NCBI GenBank assembly: GCA_022843805.1
Contig: JALHMY010000036.1
Location: forward strand, 1 to 64,000
Reading direction: 5' to 3'
Source of the DNA: Fuerstiella sp.
Lineage (GTDB): Bacteria > Planctomycetota > Planctomycetia > Planctomycetales > Planctomycetaceae
DNA: 64,000 nt
This document shows positions 7,460 through 16,618 of the stretch, in pieces; position 1 is the first letter of the stretch, and each line of letters opens with the position of its first letter. The notes beneath the pieces are model-generated. The model searched no databases, had not been told where the DNA came from, and saw nothing but the letters and a program-made list of their open reading frames with translations. A program made the position numbers and the translations under genes.

Positions 7460-9442
7460 CTAAGGAGTGGCAGCAGCCGGTTCTGCAGCCGCCTTTTCCG
7501 GAGCCGCTGATTGAGTAATCAAACTGGGGTAGTCGGCCACCGCTGTTTTCGTGTAGTTACCTGTCAGCCAGCGCACCAGCAGATCAAGATCGGTATCTGT
7601 GAGCTGTTCCGGTGCATAGCTCGGCATTTGATTTTTGCTACCGTAGTGCCGCTTCGCATCCGGATGGCGGATAAAATCTTTCAGCCATGCTTCTGACGCA
7701 TACTTTGCAAGAGTTGGATATCCATCGGCAGCATCGTCGGCGATCGGGGTAAAGTCGGATCCAATCGAAGAATGGCAGCCAGCACAGGAGGTACCAGCAA
7801 TTGCACCTTCCCATGTTCCATCCACAGCCACACTTCGACCCTTTTCGGCTAATGCTGAATCGATCTCAACTCCGGAATGTCCGGCTTCGGCCGCAAGAAA
7901 TTCGACAATGGCCTTTACGTTCTCGGCATTCTCCGGAGATTTCAATGCAGCGGAATCTCCGGACCAGTCAGCCATCTCGGAACTTTCAGGATCAAGAAAC
8001 GTGACTTCTTCTCCGGCCGCCACTTTTGCCTTTGCAGCCTTATACCAGCCTGCGTTCTTTACCGCAGAAAAGTGTGCCGGATAATCCACAACCACGGCCT
8101 TCATCCATTCGCGTCTTCCGAACCCACCGAGATCCGTCGCAGTCGCCAGTGCCACCGAAGACTTTTTGTTTTCACCCTCGCCAGTCATTTCCGTCACAAC
8201 CGTGCCTCGACCATCATGGCCGTTATAGCGATGACAACTGGAGCAATGCTGAGCGAACAGGCGCGGCCCCTGAGTAAACGGATCATTTCTGAGCAGAGAG
8301 ACAGCTCCTTCGAGCGGAATTTTGGACGGGCCGGATGCAAGTTCGCGTGCTCGTTCAGCATCGCGATGTGCTTCCGCAAGAGCTGCCAGGTGGGAAGGGT
8401 TGTTGGCGTCTTCATAAAAGGCCATCACGGTCAGCACCGTAATCCCGATCGCCATCAGCCAGATAAACGCCTTATTTAATGTGTGCCCGAAAGACCCGAG
8501 GGCTTTTGCGGTCAACGGCATCAGAGTCAGAATTCCCATCAGGATGCCGGGAACAATAATGGCACCAAACGCTACGCCGAGTGCTTCGACCGAATGGAAC
8601 TTCAGGAAGCGAAACAGAAACAGAAAATACCATTCCGGCCGTGCCGCATCAAACTTGACCGCCGGATCTGCGGGGGCACTAAGTTCTGCTCCCTTAAAAA
8701 TTGCCAGCAGAAGCACAACCGCAAGAACCGCAAGGCAGACCACGGCATCACGCAGCACCTGATCCGGCCAGAACGTTGTGTCGGGCGCGTGCTTCGGATC
8801 ATGCACAGTCAGCCCCTGACGACGGAACGCAGCAATATGCAGCGCAAGAAATGCGATCAGCAGACCTGGCAACAACCCGGCATGCATCGCAAAGAATCGC
8901 GTCAGAGTCAGATGTCCATACTCAGGTCCTCCCTGAGCAAGCAGCTGAACCTGTTGCCCGACGCCCGGGGTGGCACTCATAATGTTTGTTGTAACCTGAG
9001 TTGCGTAATACCCCTTCTGATCCCATGGCAACAGATAACCGGTCAGGGACAGTCCCAGAACGATCATCATCAGCACAATGCCGAGCCAGAAATTGATTTC
9101 CCGGGGGGCTCGGTACGCACCGTCAATCACTACCTGAACAAGATGAATGGCCATCAGAACGACCATCGCCTGCGCGGCGAAATGATGAATCCCGCGAATA
9201 ACGTTGCCCAGATACATTTCGTGCTGAATGTAAAACACGCTTTCCCACGCAGTTCTGGTACTGGGGCTGTAAGCCGTCCACAGCATGAGTCCTGTGATCA
9301 TCTGCAGGACAAACGTGAAGACCAGCGTGCTTCCCCAGACGTAACGCCAGCGAGCCCCCCCCGGCACACGCTCATAAAGCGCTTCATGCATGAGAGCCTT
9401 ATAACCGGTTCGATTATCCAGCCAGTTGAGCAATGCGTTCAT
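7460..9442 (-). CDS. Cytochrome b fused to two c-type heme domains (bc complex subunit)
   Basis: A 660-residue protein. Residues about 1-360 are a full cytochrome b: at least eight membrane spans, paired heme-b histidines in GIHHFAAQAMVVLMAIH and HAGLLPGLLIAFLALH, and the quinol-site PEWY motif in ARPEWYFLF (about 268-276). A soluble C-terminal extension then carries two CxxCH sites, CSSCH (about 400) and CAGCH (about 555), so one chain should bind two b and two c hemes. It would carry quinol electrons to a periplasmic acceptor together with the Rieske protein encoded just upstream (54-base gap). Fused b-c subunits of this kind are known in planctomycetes. A TTG at 9451 is also in frame; I prefer the ATG at 9442, preceded by GGGATTG. 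Confidence 0.9.
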   Translation of the reverse strand: MNALLNWLDNRTGYKALMHEALYERVPGGARWRYVWGSTLVFTFVLQMITGLMLWTAYSPSTRTAWESVFYIQHEMYLGNVIRGIHHFAAQAMVVLMAIHLVQVVIDGAYRAPREINFWLGIVLMMIVLGLSLTGYLLPWDQKGYYATQVTTNIMSATPGVGQQVQLLAQGGPEYGHLTLTRFFAMHAGLLPGLLIAFLALHIAAFRRQGLTVHDPKHAPDTTFWPDQVLRDAVVCLAVLAVVLLLAIFKGAELSAPADPAVKFDAARPEWYFLFLFRFLKFHSVEALGVAFGAIIVPGILMGILTLMPLTAKALGSFGHTLNKAFIWLMAIGITVLTVMAFYEDANNPSHLAALAEAHRDAERARELASGPSKIPLEGAVSLLRNDPFTQGPRLFAQHCSSCHRYNGHDGRGTVVTEMTGEGENKKSSVALATATDLGGFGRREWMKAVVVDYPAHFSAVKNAGWYKAAKAKVAAGEEVTFLDPESSEMADWSGDSAALKSPENAENVKAIVEFLAAEAGHSGVEIDSALAEKGRSVAVDGTWEGAIAGTSCAGCHSSIGSDFTPIADDAADGYPTLAKYASEAWLKDFIRHPDAKRHYGSKNQMPSYAPEQLTDTDLDLLVRWLTGNYTKTAVADYPSLITQSAAPEKAAAEPAAATP

Positions 9443-9496
9443 CGAGTTCAATCCCAGAATTGCAATTCGCAGCCAGTCGCCATGACAGGGAGCATT

Positions 9497-10153
9497 TTAA
9501 AGGGGGATTTGTTCCGCAGTAGTCCGGCGAAAATTCTGAAACCTGACCCAGATCTCGGTGCCTGCAGGATCTTCTTTGCCATCAGTGCGGGTCACCACCG
9601 CCAAACCATCCATATTTCGGGGAGGAATATCGTTTGTCTTCTTTCCGTCCAGTGAAAACGCACTGGTGTGACACGGACAGAAAAAGTCATTTTCACTGCG
9701 TCGAAAGTTCACGGAGCATCCCAGATGCGGGCATACAGAATTGAACGCCACCAGACCACCATCCGGGTTCTTCCGCAGCCAGATACTTCCCACCGGCACA
9801 TCCACAAAACGATTCCAGGCGTCTTCAATATCGTCGCGAATCGTGACCGCGACCGGCGTCCCGTCGGCAGGTACTGAACTGGCTGACACGTCCAGGCGAA
9901 TAAAACCTTCCGAGTCTTTTTTTGCAGCCACCGCACCGCCGGCATTCCCAGGACTCGCTGCATTCTTTTTTCGCAGGATCGGATCCAGAAAGAATAGTCC
10001 GCCAAGAGTCGACGGCACCGCAACGAGCAGAAAACTGAGAGCGGCGGTCATGAACGAAACCACCGCGTTTCGCCGGGTCTCCGGAGCAGCCATCTGCGGC
10101 GAAGTTTCCTGGGTGCCTTCATCGGCAGCCAATGGACTATCAATCGTTGTCAT
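9497..10153 (-). CDS. Rieske iron-sulfur protein of a quinol:cytochrome c oxidoreductase
   Basis: A 218-residue protein with one N-terminal membrane span (about residues 30-52, AALSFLLVAVPSTLGGLFF) and a C-terminal Rieske domain. The cluster-binding boxes are CPHLGC (about 139-144) and CPCHTS (about 157-162), giving the two Cys and two His ligands plus the disulfide pair. It transfers electrons from quinol to the c hemes of the adjacent cytochrome b-c protein. The ATG at 10153 has a good AGGGAG ribosome-binding site. It is first in a two-gene operon; the 237 bases upstream up to the polysaccharide cluster contain no gene and should hold its promoter. Confidence 0.9.
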   Translation of the reverse strand: MTTIDSPLAADEGTQETSPQMAAPETRRNAVVSFMTAALSFLLVAVPSTLGGLFFLDPILRKKNAASPGNAGGAVAAKKDSEGFIRLDVSASSVPADGTPVAVTIRDDIEDAWNRFVDVPVGSIWLRKNPDGGLVAFNSVCPHLGCSVNFRRSENDFFCPCHTSAFSLDGKKTNDIPPRNMDGLAVVTRTDGKEDPAGTEIWVRFQNFRRTTAEQIPL

Positions 10154-10390
10154 GGATCAAACTCCCTGGAACAGGGATAAAGGTGGGAAATTCAGGCAGG
10201 ATTCAGCCAATGCAGCGAATTCGCTGTTCTCACGTTTCGACTCTATTTGAAAAGGTTGGCCGTCAGATGACAACTGAACCTCAAATTTGCGCATTTACGG
10301 GAAAATGGCATGCCGAAAGTCGAAAAATCACCCTGCACAACTCTGGAACCTCTCCACGCCTCGTTTAGGCTTCGGTATGTCCAGTGGCGT

Positions 10391-11560
10391 TCAGATGCCG
10401 GATGTAACATCGCTGGAGGCAATGTCGGTTGCACGAGTTTTCAAGAACCGTTTTACAGCCAGCTCGACAATCTGGTTGGCAGCATAGCCATCGCCATAGG
10501 GATTTGTATCAACCTGCATGGCGTTGTACGCCTCTCGATTCGTAAGCAGAGTCGCCACTTCCTGAACAATGCGATCGCAGTTGGTACCGACTAAACGATT
10601 TGCCCCTGCAGCAACGGCTTCCGGGCGTTCGGTGCTGTCACGCGTCACCAGAACCGGCTTGCGAAGAGAAGGTGCTTCTTCCTGTACCCCTCCGGAATCA
10701 CTCAGAATTAATGTCGCCTGGTCCATCAGCCAGACAAATTCGGGATAATCTGCGGGAGGAATCAGATGCACATTCGTAATGTTGTTTAGTATCTCGCGTA
10801 CAGGTCCGTCAATATTGGGATTCAAATGCACGGGATAAACGAACTGAACACCGGGGAAGCGAACGGCCAGTATTTTTATCGCGAGGCAGAGGTTTCGAAT
10901 TCCATCGCCATGGTTTTCCCTGCGGTGGGCGGTGATCAGCACCATTGGCTGTCCGGCCGCGTACGAATGTTTCAGTAGCCATTGGAGTGAGTTTGTCCGC
11001 TCCTGGCTGACGGCGATTCGCAGCGCATCCAGCACCGTGTTTCCGGTAACAACAATACGACTGGCTTCATATCCTTCCTTCAGAAGATTCTGTCTGGCAG
11101 TTTCGGTCGGCGCGCAGTGCAGGGAAGTCGTCAGTGAACAGACTCGTCGATTGAATTCTTCGGGAAAGGGCGAGTGAATACTGTCCGTACGCAGTCCGGC
11201 TTCCACGTGGATAAACGGGAGTCTCGAATAAAATGCGGCGATTCCGGCACAGAGGGCGGTCGTTGTATCACCCTGTCCGACGATACAGTCGGGCTGCTGG
11301 TCGGCGATCGTTCGAGTGATGGACGTCAGACACCGGGATGTGAGATCAGGAAGTGTTTGTCCGACGGTCATCAGATTCAGATCGACGTCAGGAATGATGC
11401 CGAAGTATCGATTTACCTGATCCAGCATTTCTCTGTGCTGACCGGTCGTGCAAACGAAAGGAGTAATTCTCGGGTGCTGTCGCGCCGCAAGTACCACGGG
11501 GGCCATCTTGATAGCTTCGGGACGAGTACCGAAGACAAACATCATTCTGAGTGAGTCCAT
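10391..11560 (-). CDS. wecB: UDP-N-acetylglucosamine 2-epimerase (WecB/WbpI type)
   Basis: A 389-residue protein with the landmarks of the non-hydrolysing 2-epimerase family: FGTRPEAIKMAP at the N-terminus, TTGQHREMLD, GDTTTALCAG, HVEAGLRT, ITAHRRENHG and SDSGGVQEEAPSL. It inverts C2 of a UDP-N-acetylglucosamine-type sugar to give the manno form. In this cluster the substrate could be plain UDP-GlcNAc or, by analogy with WbpI, a UDP-2,3-diacetamido-glucuronic acid; sequence alone does not decide. It is the last gene of the minus-strand cluster, its ATG one base after the stop of the GT39 gene, so the two are probably translationally coupled. The ribosome-binding site AAGGA lies within the end of that gene. 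Confidence 0.88.
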   Translation of the reverse strand: MDSLRMMFVFGTRPEAIKMAPVVLAARQHPRITPFVCTTGQHREMLDQVNRYFGIIPDVDLNLMTVGQTLPDLTSRCLTSITRTIADQQPDCIVGQGDTTTALCAGIAAFYSRLPFIHVEAGLRTDSIHSPFPEEFNRRVCSLTTSLHCAPTETARQNLLKEGYEASRIVVTGNTVLDALRIAVSQERTNSLQWLLKHSYAAGQPMVLITAHRRENHGDGIRNLCLAIKILAVRFPGVQFVYPVHLNPNIDGPVREILNNITNVHLIPPADYPEFVWLMDQATLILSDSGGVQEEAPSLRKPVLVTRDSTERPEAVAAGANRLVGTNCDRIVQEVATLLTNREAYNAMQVDTNPYGDGYAANQIVELAVKRFLKTRATDIASSDVTSGI

Positions 11561-11561
11561 C

Positions 11562-13217
11562 TCAGTTGTCCTTCTCAGTTGCTGCCAGAAAACGGTTTAC
11601 CGCTTCAGAATCAAACTCAAAGATCTCAAGTTCAAACTGCACGAAATGTTCGAGCGTTGAAGAAACCCGAACGGCATGAACGGGGATAAACAGTTCCGGA
11701 TGTTCATGAATCAAATCCCGCAGCTGCTGAGCAACGGCAATGGTCTGATAAAATTGTGGATTCTCCACGATGACGTAACGAGGTGCTGCCGTAAGCAGAG
11801 CCTGAAGAATGTCGCGACTGGATTCCACGTACTGCCTGAAGTCGGTCGCCGGAACGCAGACGAAATCATAAAGCAGTTTGTCTCCGCGAACGACGTGGCG
11901 AGACCGGGAAGGATCCAAATGCCGCATGTAGTATGTGAAGTTGCCGTCCCACCACCCGTCAAAGAACACTCGATCATTTGAAGAGGTGTGCTGTAAAACA
12001 TACTCCGCCGCATCCCTGTATCCTTCGACACGACAGGACGGCTGCTGAAGGCTGGCGATTGCCGTACAGCTGATCAGGACAGAGTGCAGAATTCCGGTAA
12101 TCAGAGCCGGTCGTCGATTCGACATCGCGTTCCTGATTCTCCGGGCAAGCCATTCCACCGCCGCTACGGCAAAGAATGCGACTGAAGGTAACCAGTAAAT
12201 GGCATGTCGACTTCGCAGTTCAGCCAGCGGGCTAAAGGTCAGATAGGTTGCCAGAAGCAGAGCAATAAATCCATTCGCCGTTTTGCGAGTTGGAGACAAC
12301 AGGGTTACAGCCAAACCAAATACGCATGCCATACAGGCGGCGACACCCGCCTGCTCTGCAAGAACAGATGGATAAAACAGGAAGTTCCTGAAGGAAAGAA
12401 ACGCATTCTTCGAACCGTCGATGGATCCGCCGACAGACTCGGCAGCCTGTCGCATATGCAGTGATCCTGTTTCGCGGAGAATTACGGCGTACACAGGTGC
12501 AATAATGCAGATTGCGATCAGGGAAGCGAGCACCACATGAACTGATCTGAGCTTCTTCCACTGTCCGTTGAACAGCAGCGACAAAAAGTAAAAGGGCAGC
12601 AGCATCACTGCATCAAAACGTGTCAATGCGGCTGCCGCTGCAGCAGTTGCTGAGATATAGAGCGATCGCCTGTGATCTTCGCGAATCCAGCGATCGAACT
12701 GCTCAGCTGACAGCAGTACGAGCGCCAGCGAAGGCATTTCCAGCATGACATCCCGGCTGTAGCGAAACACAAGTGGCAGAGTGGAAAAGACAATGGTCAC
12801 AAGCATCGCGGTCTGCTCACCAGCCGCACGTCGCGTCATGCGATAAACAGCAGCGGCCGCAACGGCGAGGAATGCAAAAATCAAACCGCGAGCGACTGCG
12901 GTGGATGTGCCGAAAGCCAGCATCGCGACACCGCAAATCCCATGAAATAAAGGGGGCCATATCAGCAACCCCAGAGCCGGATACTGCTCGTAGTATGCTT
13001 CAGCGTATGTCTTCGGGTCCAAATACCGTCCGTCGGCAATAAAGTCCCTGAAGAATACTGACGTCATCATGTGGCGATTCGAATCACCATCAAAAACAGG
13101 TTCTGCAGGGGCCACGGAAAGAATGTGTACAAGCAACGGAATGGCTGCCACGATCAGGCATCGCACAAGGAAGCTGCGATCAGAAGATTGTTGTTGCTGT
13201 TGTGATGCGATGGACAT
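11562..13217 (-). CDS. GT39-like membrane glycosyltransferase
   Basis: A 551-residue polytopic protein with roughly ten hydrophobic spans in residues 18-400 and a soluble C-terminal part of about 150 residues. The first extracytoplasmic loop contains VFDGDSNRHMM (about residue 42), the acidic pair expected for the catalytic Asp of GT-C enzymes of the ArnT/PMT family. Such enzymes move a sugar from a polyprenyl-phosphate donor to an acceptor on the outer side of the inner membrane. Acceptor unknown; given the neighbours, a surface polysaccharide is likely. It lies 16 bases after the deacetylase gene on the same strand and is coupled to the epimerase gene. Confidence 0.8.
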   Translation of the reverse strand: MSIASQQQQQSSDRSFLVRCLIVAAIPLLVHILSVAPAEPVFDGDSNRHMMTSVFFRDFIADGRYLDPKTYAEAYYEQYPALGLLIWPPLFHGICGVAMLAFGTSTAVARGLIFAFLAVAAAAVYRMTRRAAGEQTAMLVTIVFSTLPLVFRYSRDVMLEMPSLALVLLSAEQFDRWIREDHRRSLYISATAAAAAALTRFDAVMLLPFYFLSLLFNGQWKKLRSVHVVLASLIAICIIAPVYAVILRETGSLHMRQAAESVGGSIDGSKNAFLSFRNFLFYPSVLAEQAGVAACMACVFGLAVTLLSPTRKTANGFIALLLATYLTFSPLAELRSRHAIYWLPSVAFFAVAAVEWLARRIRNAMSNRRPALITGILHSVLISCTAIASLQQPSCRVEGYRDAAEYVLQHTSSNDRVFFDGWWDGNFTYYMRHLDPSRSRHVVRGDKLLYDFVCVPATDFRQYVESSRDILQALLTAAPRYVIVENPQFYQTIAVAQQLRDLIHEHPELFIPVHAVRVSSTLEHFVQFELEIFEFDSEAVNRFLAATEKDN

Positions 13218-13233
13218 AACCGACCCTGACGGC

Positions 13234-14313
13234 TTATTTATGCGAAAGTTCAGTCACTCGTTCAGAGAATCGATCACCTGAGTTGCTCGCGTTCCACTTC
13301 ATTGAAAGTGACTCTGCATGCTCTTTCATTGGAACGATTCGAAAATGTTTCGACATCTCCCGGATCATCCAGTGAGTCAGTTCAACCTTGCTTTCGTGCG
13401 GTTTATCCATTGCCGGGAAGAACGCGAGATCTTTGTCGTCATCGCAACCCATGAAGTCGAGCGGATGCAGAAGAAGTGACGGCGATGTTCTCGTCAGTCG
13501 GCAAAGTGCCAGCGAAGACTGCCAGTATGCCTTCGCAATTAAAGGAGAATACCGGGCAAGATAGAGCAGGTAGCTGGCGTGAATGGGAACCTTAAAGAAA
13601 GGCATCGTGGTTACAGGAATTTCCACCAGCTGCCCTTCTGAAAACTTCCAGAGGTATGGATGCAGCGATCGAAAGCCTTCGCTGAAGCGGCCAAACAGCT
13701 GCCGACGATCTTCCTGCTGTTCCCTGCTGAGCGTCGCATTCATGAAGTAGTACAGGCGAGCGAGCGGACCCAGAAAGGTTGGAAACGTGGAACCATCGTA
13801 CAGGTAACCGCGTCTGATCAGCACACGGAGCAGAAGTTCACAGAAGCTGAAACCTGGCCCGCGAAATCCTTTTGGAGTCTGACCGGTAACTCGTTCGATG
13901 TGCTCTTCCGTCTTCGCCAGTTCGGTCACCAGCTGAGACTCAGTGTAGAGATGCAGCCAGGGTTCATGATTGAACGAATGATTACCGATCTCATGACCAT
14001 GACTCGAAATGGATGCGATCGATTCGAAGTTCTCATCACGTGCGACATCCTGCCCCACGACAAAGACTGTCATTTTCAGATCGAGGTCGCTGAGCACTTT
14101 CAGAAAACGCGGCACGACCAGCGGCAAATATGTCGGATATGTGTCCCAGCCGGAATCTCCATGAGTTTTCATGTAGGACCATTTGTTGTCCAGGTCCAGC
14201 GAAAGACTGGCGATCGGTTTTGGTGCAGTGTTTTTCATGATTTGCTCGGGTTGGGCAGCAGAATCCGCATGAGAGACGAAAGGAGAGTCGGATGAGAATT
14301 CATGCACCGGCAT
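13234..14313 (-). CDS. Polysaccharide deacetylase (NodB homology domain)
   Basis: A 359-residue protein with a NodB fold. The metal and catalytic sites look intact: SLDLDNKW (Asp motif, about residues 38-45), GHEIGNHSFNHEPW (the H-x4-H metal motif, about 110-123) and RGPGFSF (motif 3). The family hydrolyses N-acetyl or O-acetyl groups from glycans. No signal peptide is evident, so it may act on a cytoplasmic or lipid-linked intermediate. The frame starts at ATG 14313, overlapping the end of the upstream FAD gene by 14 bases; an internal ATG at 14238 (MKNTAPKP) would remove an unstructured leader and is an alternative start. Confidence 0.82.
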   Translation of the reverse strand: MPVHEFSSDSPFVSHADSAAQPEQIMKNTAPKPIASLSLDLDNKWSYMKTHGDSGWDTYPTYLPLVVPRFLKVLSDLDLKMTVFVVGQDVARDENFESIASISSHGHEIGNHSFNHEPWLHLYTESQLVTELAKTEEHIERVTGQTPKGFRGPGFSFCELLLRVLIRRGYLYDGSTFPTFLGPLARLYYFMNATLSREQQEDRRQLFGRFSEGFRSLHPYLWKFSEGQLVEIPVTTMPFFKVPIHASYLLYLARYSPLIAKAYWQSSLALCRLTRTSPSLLLHPLDFMGCDDDKDLAFFPAMDKPHESKVELTHWMIREMSKHFRIVPMKEHAESLSMKWNASNSGDRFSERVTELSHK

Positions 14314-15730
14314 CAGCCGTGGTTAAGCTGACCATGCGGTCAGCATTTCTCGCAGCGGCAGAAGTACTCCGTTCCCTGTCAGCAAACTGCTCGACGAATT
14401 CGCTGGCCAGCCGGATGGATTCATTTACGTTCAGCGTTCCGTTGACAATGTGTGCGGAACTGACCGCATAGAAGTTGGGAACCGACGTCTGAACTGGCGG
14501 CAACTTTGTCGAATAACGAAGAGTGGGAAGAGCAAACACATGTCGTACTCGGGAAATGCGAAAGGCTTCCACATCCGAGAGTGAAAATTCCGGATGCATT
14601 TTTTGCAGCCCGTTCAGAAATTCCAGTTCGATCTCGGAATCCGTCTTCTCAAACATCTCGTCGTTTGGGGAGACATAGCGTGGCAGATAAACCAGAGCAT
14701 GTCCGCCCACTTCGGACTTGCGGATCAGGGAAGTCATTTCAATGACAGCCGTAAACGGACAGTCAGCATCAGTAATGTTCGTCACGTAGTATGGAGATAG
14801 CGACTTCTTCATCAAAACGGATGCACAAACGATGCCGTGATACTTGACTCCGTCAAAAAGCGTTTTTTCCTGACTCGTCAGTTCACCACAGAGTCTTGAA
14901 ACACTTGCCGTCGGGAGGGTTGAGACCACGCGATCAAACTGGGGTGATTCGTCGGCCAGATGAACGATCAGTCGCCCATTTTCACCGCTTCGAATACAAC
15001 GCACAGCGGAATTACAGCGAATCGTGACACCCGCTTCCCGGAGCTTGGCAGAGAAACGGTCCATGACCTGAGCGTAACCGCCGCGGACATACCCGAACAT
15101 CTCCTTCTTCAGTCCAGTTCGACGAGCAGCGTACATTCGTGCAATTGTCGCCCAGATGAATGCCGCGGAGGTTTCCCGCCAGCTTTCCCCAAGCTTGGCT
15201 CGCAGCAGAGGCAACCAGATCTTCTGAAAAGTTCGTTTGCCGGATAGTGATGTCAGCCAGTCTGCAACCGGGATCTTCTCCAGCCTTTTCCAGTCGGTGA
15301 TCCGGGAGGCGTAAAAGATTGTCCCGCCGAGTCGCAGTTTGTCCAGTAGTCGCAGCGGAGGAAAACGCAGAAACTCCACAGTGTTGGACATCGAATGAAG
15401 TGAGCCATCTGTGAAAAATCCGGTTTTTGTCTCCACCCACTCCATAGCGGATTCCAGGTCCAGCTCCCTCAGCAGTTCGCGAGTGTATAAGTCGGACATC
15501 AGTGTCACATGGTAATGGCGGTCCCATGTAACGTTGCCGAGTTGCCAGGCATCGGCCAGCCCTCCAGGATGAGGCCGTCCTTCCAGCAGAGTAACACGCA
15601 CGCCTCGCTGCGCAAGCCGAAGGGCGGTCGTCATTCCCAGAACACCCGCACCGATGACTGCCCAGTGTTCTCCGGCAGCCTTTGAATTCCCCTGGTTTTG
15701 GCCCTGCATGATCCTCATTCCGTTCCGCAT
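14300..15730 (-). CDS. FAD-dependent oxidoreductase, amine oxidase / protoporphyrinogen oxidase superfamily
   Basis: A 476-residue protein with the dinucleotide-binding signature AVIGAGVLGMTTALRLAQRG near residue 24 and a following PGGLADAW motif, as in the NAD(P)-binding Rossmann-like amine oxidase superfamily. A second FAD-contact motif should lie near the C-terminus, where NGTLNVNESIRLA is found. Relatives in polysaccharide clusters include UDP-galactopyranose mutase-like and desaturase-like proteins, and the substrate here is not predictable. Start is ATG 15730 (MRNGMRIM); ATGs at 15718 and 15709 are also possible. It overlaps the deacetylase gene, supporting one transcript. Confidence 0.78.
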   Translation of the reverse strand: MRNGMRIMQGQNQGNSKAAGEHWAVIGAGVLGMTTALRLAQRGVRVTLLEGRPHPGGLADAWQLGNVTWDRHYHVTLMSDLYTRELLRELDLESAMEWVETKTGFFTDGSLHSMSNTVEFLRFPPLRLLDKLRLGGTIFYASRITDWKRLEKIPVADWLTSLSGKRTFQKIWLPLLRAKLGESWRETSAAFIWATIARMYAARRTGLKKEMFGYVRGGYAQVMDRFSAKLREAGVTIRCNSAVRCIRSGENGRLIVHLADESPQFDRVVSTLPTASVSRLCGELTSQEKTLFDGVKYHGIVCASVLMKKSLSPYYVTNITDADCPFTAVIEMTSLIRKSEVGGHALVYLPRYVSPNDEMFEKTDSEIELEFLNGLQKMHPEFSLSDVEAFRISRVRHVFALPTLRYSTKLPPVQTSVPNFYAVSSAHIVNGTLNVNESIRLASEFVEQFADRERSTSAAARNADRMVSLTTADAGA

Positions 15731-15796
15731 CAGTTACGACTCCCGGAGCGAACAACCGTCCGGGATGTCACCTTGAACGACCCGCAAAATATCGAC

Positions 15797-16492
15797 TCAA
15801 TGGCTGCATGCAGCCGCGAGTTCACCAGCAACCGCATCGAGATGCTCGACAACATAATGGCCCCTGACTGAATACCGGCGACCACAATGACAAACGCATT
15901 CGCATACGGAGTCGCTTGCGCACGCTTCCGAGGTTGTCTCCGGAGCGTTTTCACGGACAGCGGACGGCGGGTAGCGATGAATCGGCTCTCCGCAGCGACA
16001 AACGACGCCAACAACTTTCGCGGGACTTCCGACTGCGAGGCAGAAGTCCGGAACGGATCTGGTAACCACTGATCCCATTCCGATCATCGAGAACCGGCCA
16101 AGTTCAAGGTTACATCCGATCAGGCAGCCCGCTCCAATTGTGGCTCCCTCCCGGACAACCGTCGGCAGAGTATGCTCGTCAGGATCTGACGAACGCAGCT
16201 GCTTGAGATCGGGAGTCGTCGCCCGGGGAAATCGGTCATTCGTAAAGATTGTCCCGGCACTGACCATCACACCGTCTTCAATCGTCACGCCGTTACAGAT
16301 ATAGACGGCGGAATTGATCTTGACCCGGTTACCAATCTTCACGTCGTATGCAATCAGCGTCTTGCCTCCGACAATGCACTGTTCGCCCAGAACTGTATCA
16401 TGCCGAATATGAACGTTGTCCCATACAGAGGTTTCGTCGCCAAGCTGTACGTTACGCTCCACAACCGCCGTTGGATGAACTCTTGCTGACAT
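15797..16492 (-). CDS. Hexapeptide-repeat N-acetyltransferase (WbpD-like) with C-terminal Cys motif
   Basis: A 231-residue protein. Residues 1-150 form a left-handed beta-helix of imperfect hexapeptides (HPTAVV, NVQLGD, GTIFTNDRFPRA, GAGCLIGCN), as in acetyltransferases that acylate the 3-amino group of UDP-sugar acids. The C-terminal 60 residues carry CRCGEP and later CECVCHCGRR, which could bind zinc. I start it at ATG 16492 because CAGGAG lies nine bases upstream; the frame stays open to 16540 but without that signal. Together with the Gfo/Idh, DegT and epimerase genes it suggests the last acylation in a diacetamido-sugar pathway. A terminator-like hairpin separates it from the upstream Gfo/Idh gene. 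Confidence 0.82.
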   Translation of the reverse strand: MSARVHPTAVVERNVQLGDETSVWDNVHIRHDTVLGEQCIVGGKTLIAYDVKIGNRVKINSAVYICNGVTIEDGVMVSAGTIFTNDRFPRATTPDLKQLRSSDPDEHTLPTVVREGATIGAGCLIGCNLELGRFSMIGMGSVVTRSVPDFCLAVGSPAKVVGVVCRCGEPIHRYPPSAVRENAPETTSEACASDSVCECVCHCGRRYSVRGHYVVEHLDAVAGELAAACSH

Positions 16493-16555
16493 GCCACCAT
16501 CTCCTGCCGGATCACATATCTGAATGACTGCAATGGCCACACCGGGAAGACTCGC

Positions 16556-16598
16556 AAAAAAACCGGAAGGCGCCCCGCCCCTCTTCAGGACGCCTTCC
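16556..16598 (-). terminator. Rho-independent terminator after the Gfo/Idh gene
   Basis: Read on the minus strand, GGAAGGCG (16591-16598) pairs with CGCCTTCC (16565-16572) around a GC-rich loop and is followed by GG and a run of seven T (16556-16562). It lies 20 bases beyond the stop at 16619. Its place inside a co-oriented cluster suggests partial termination or a separate promoter for the acetyltransferase gene. Confidence 0.7.
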
Positions 16599-16618
16599 GT
16601 CCATACATGATGACTTCA

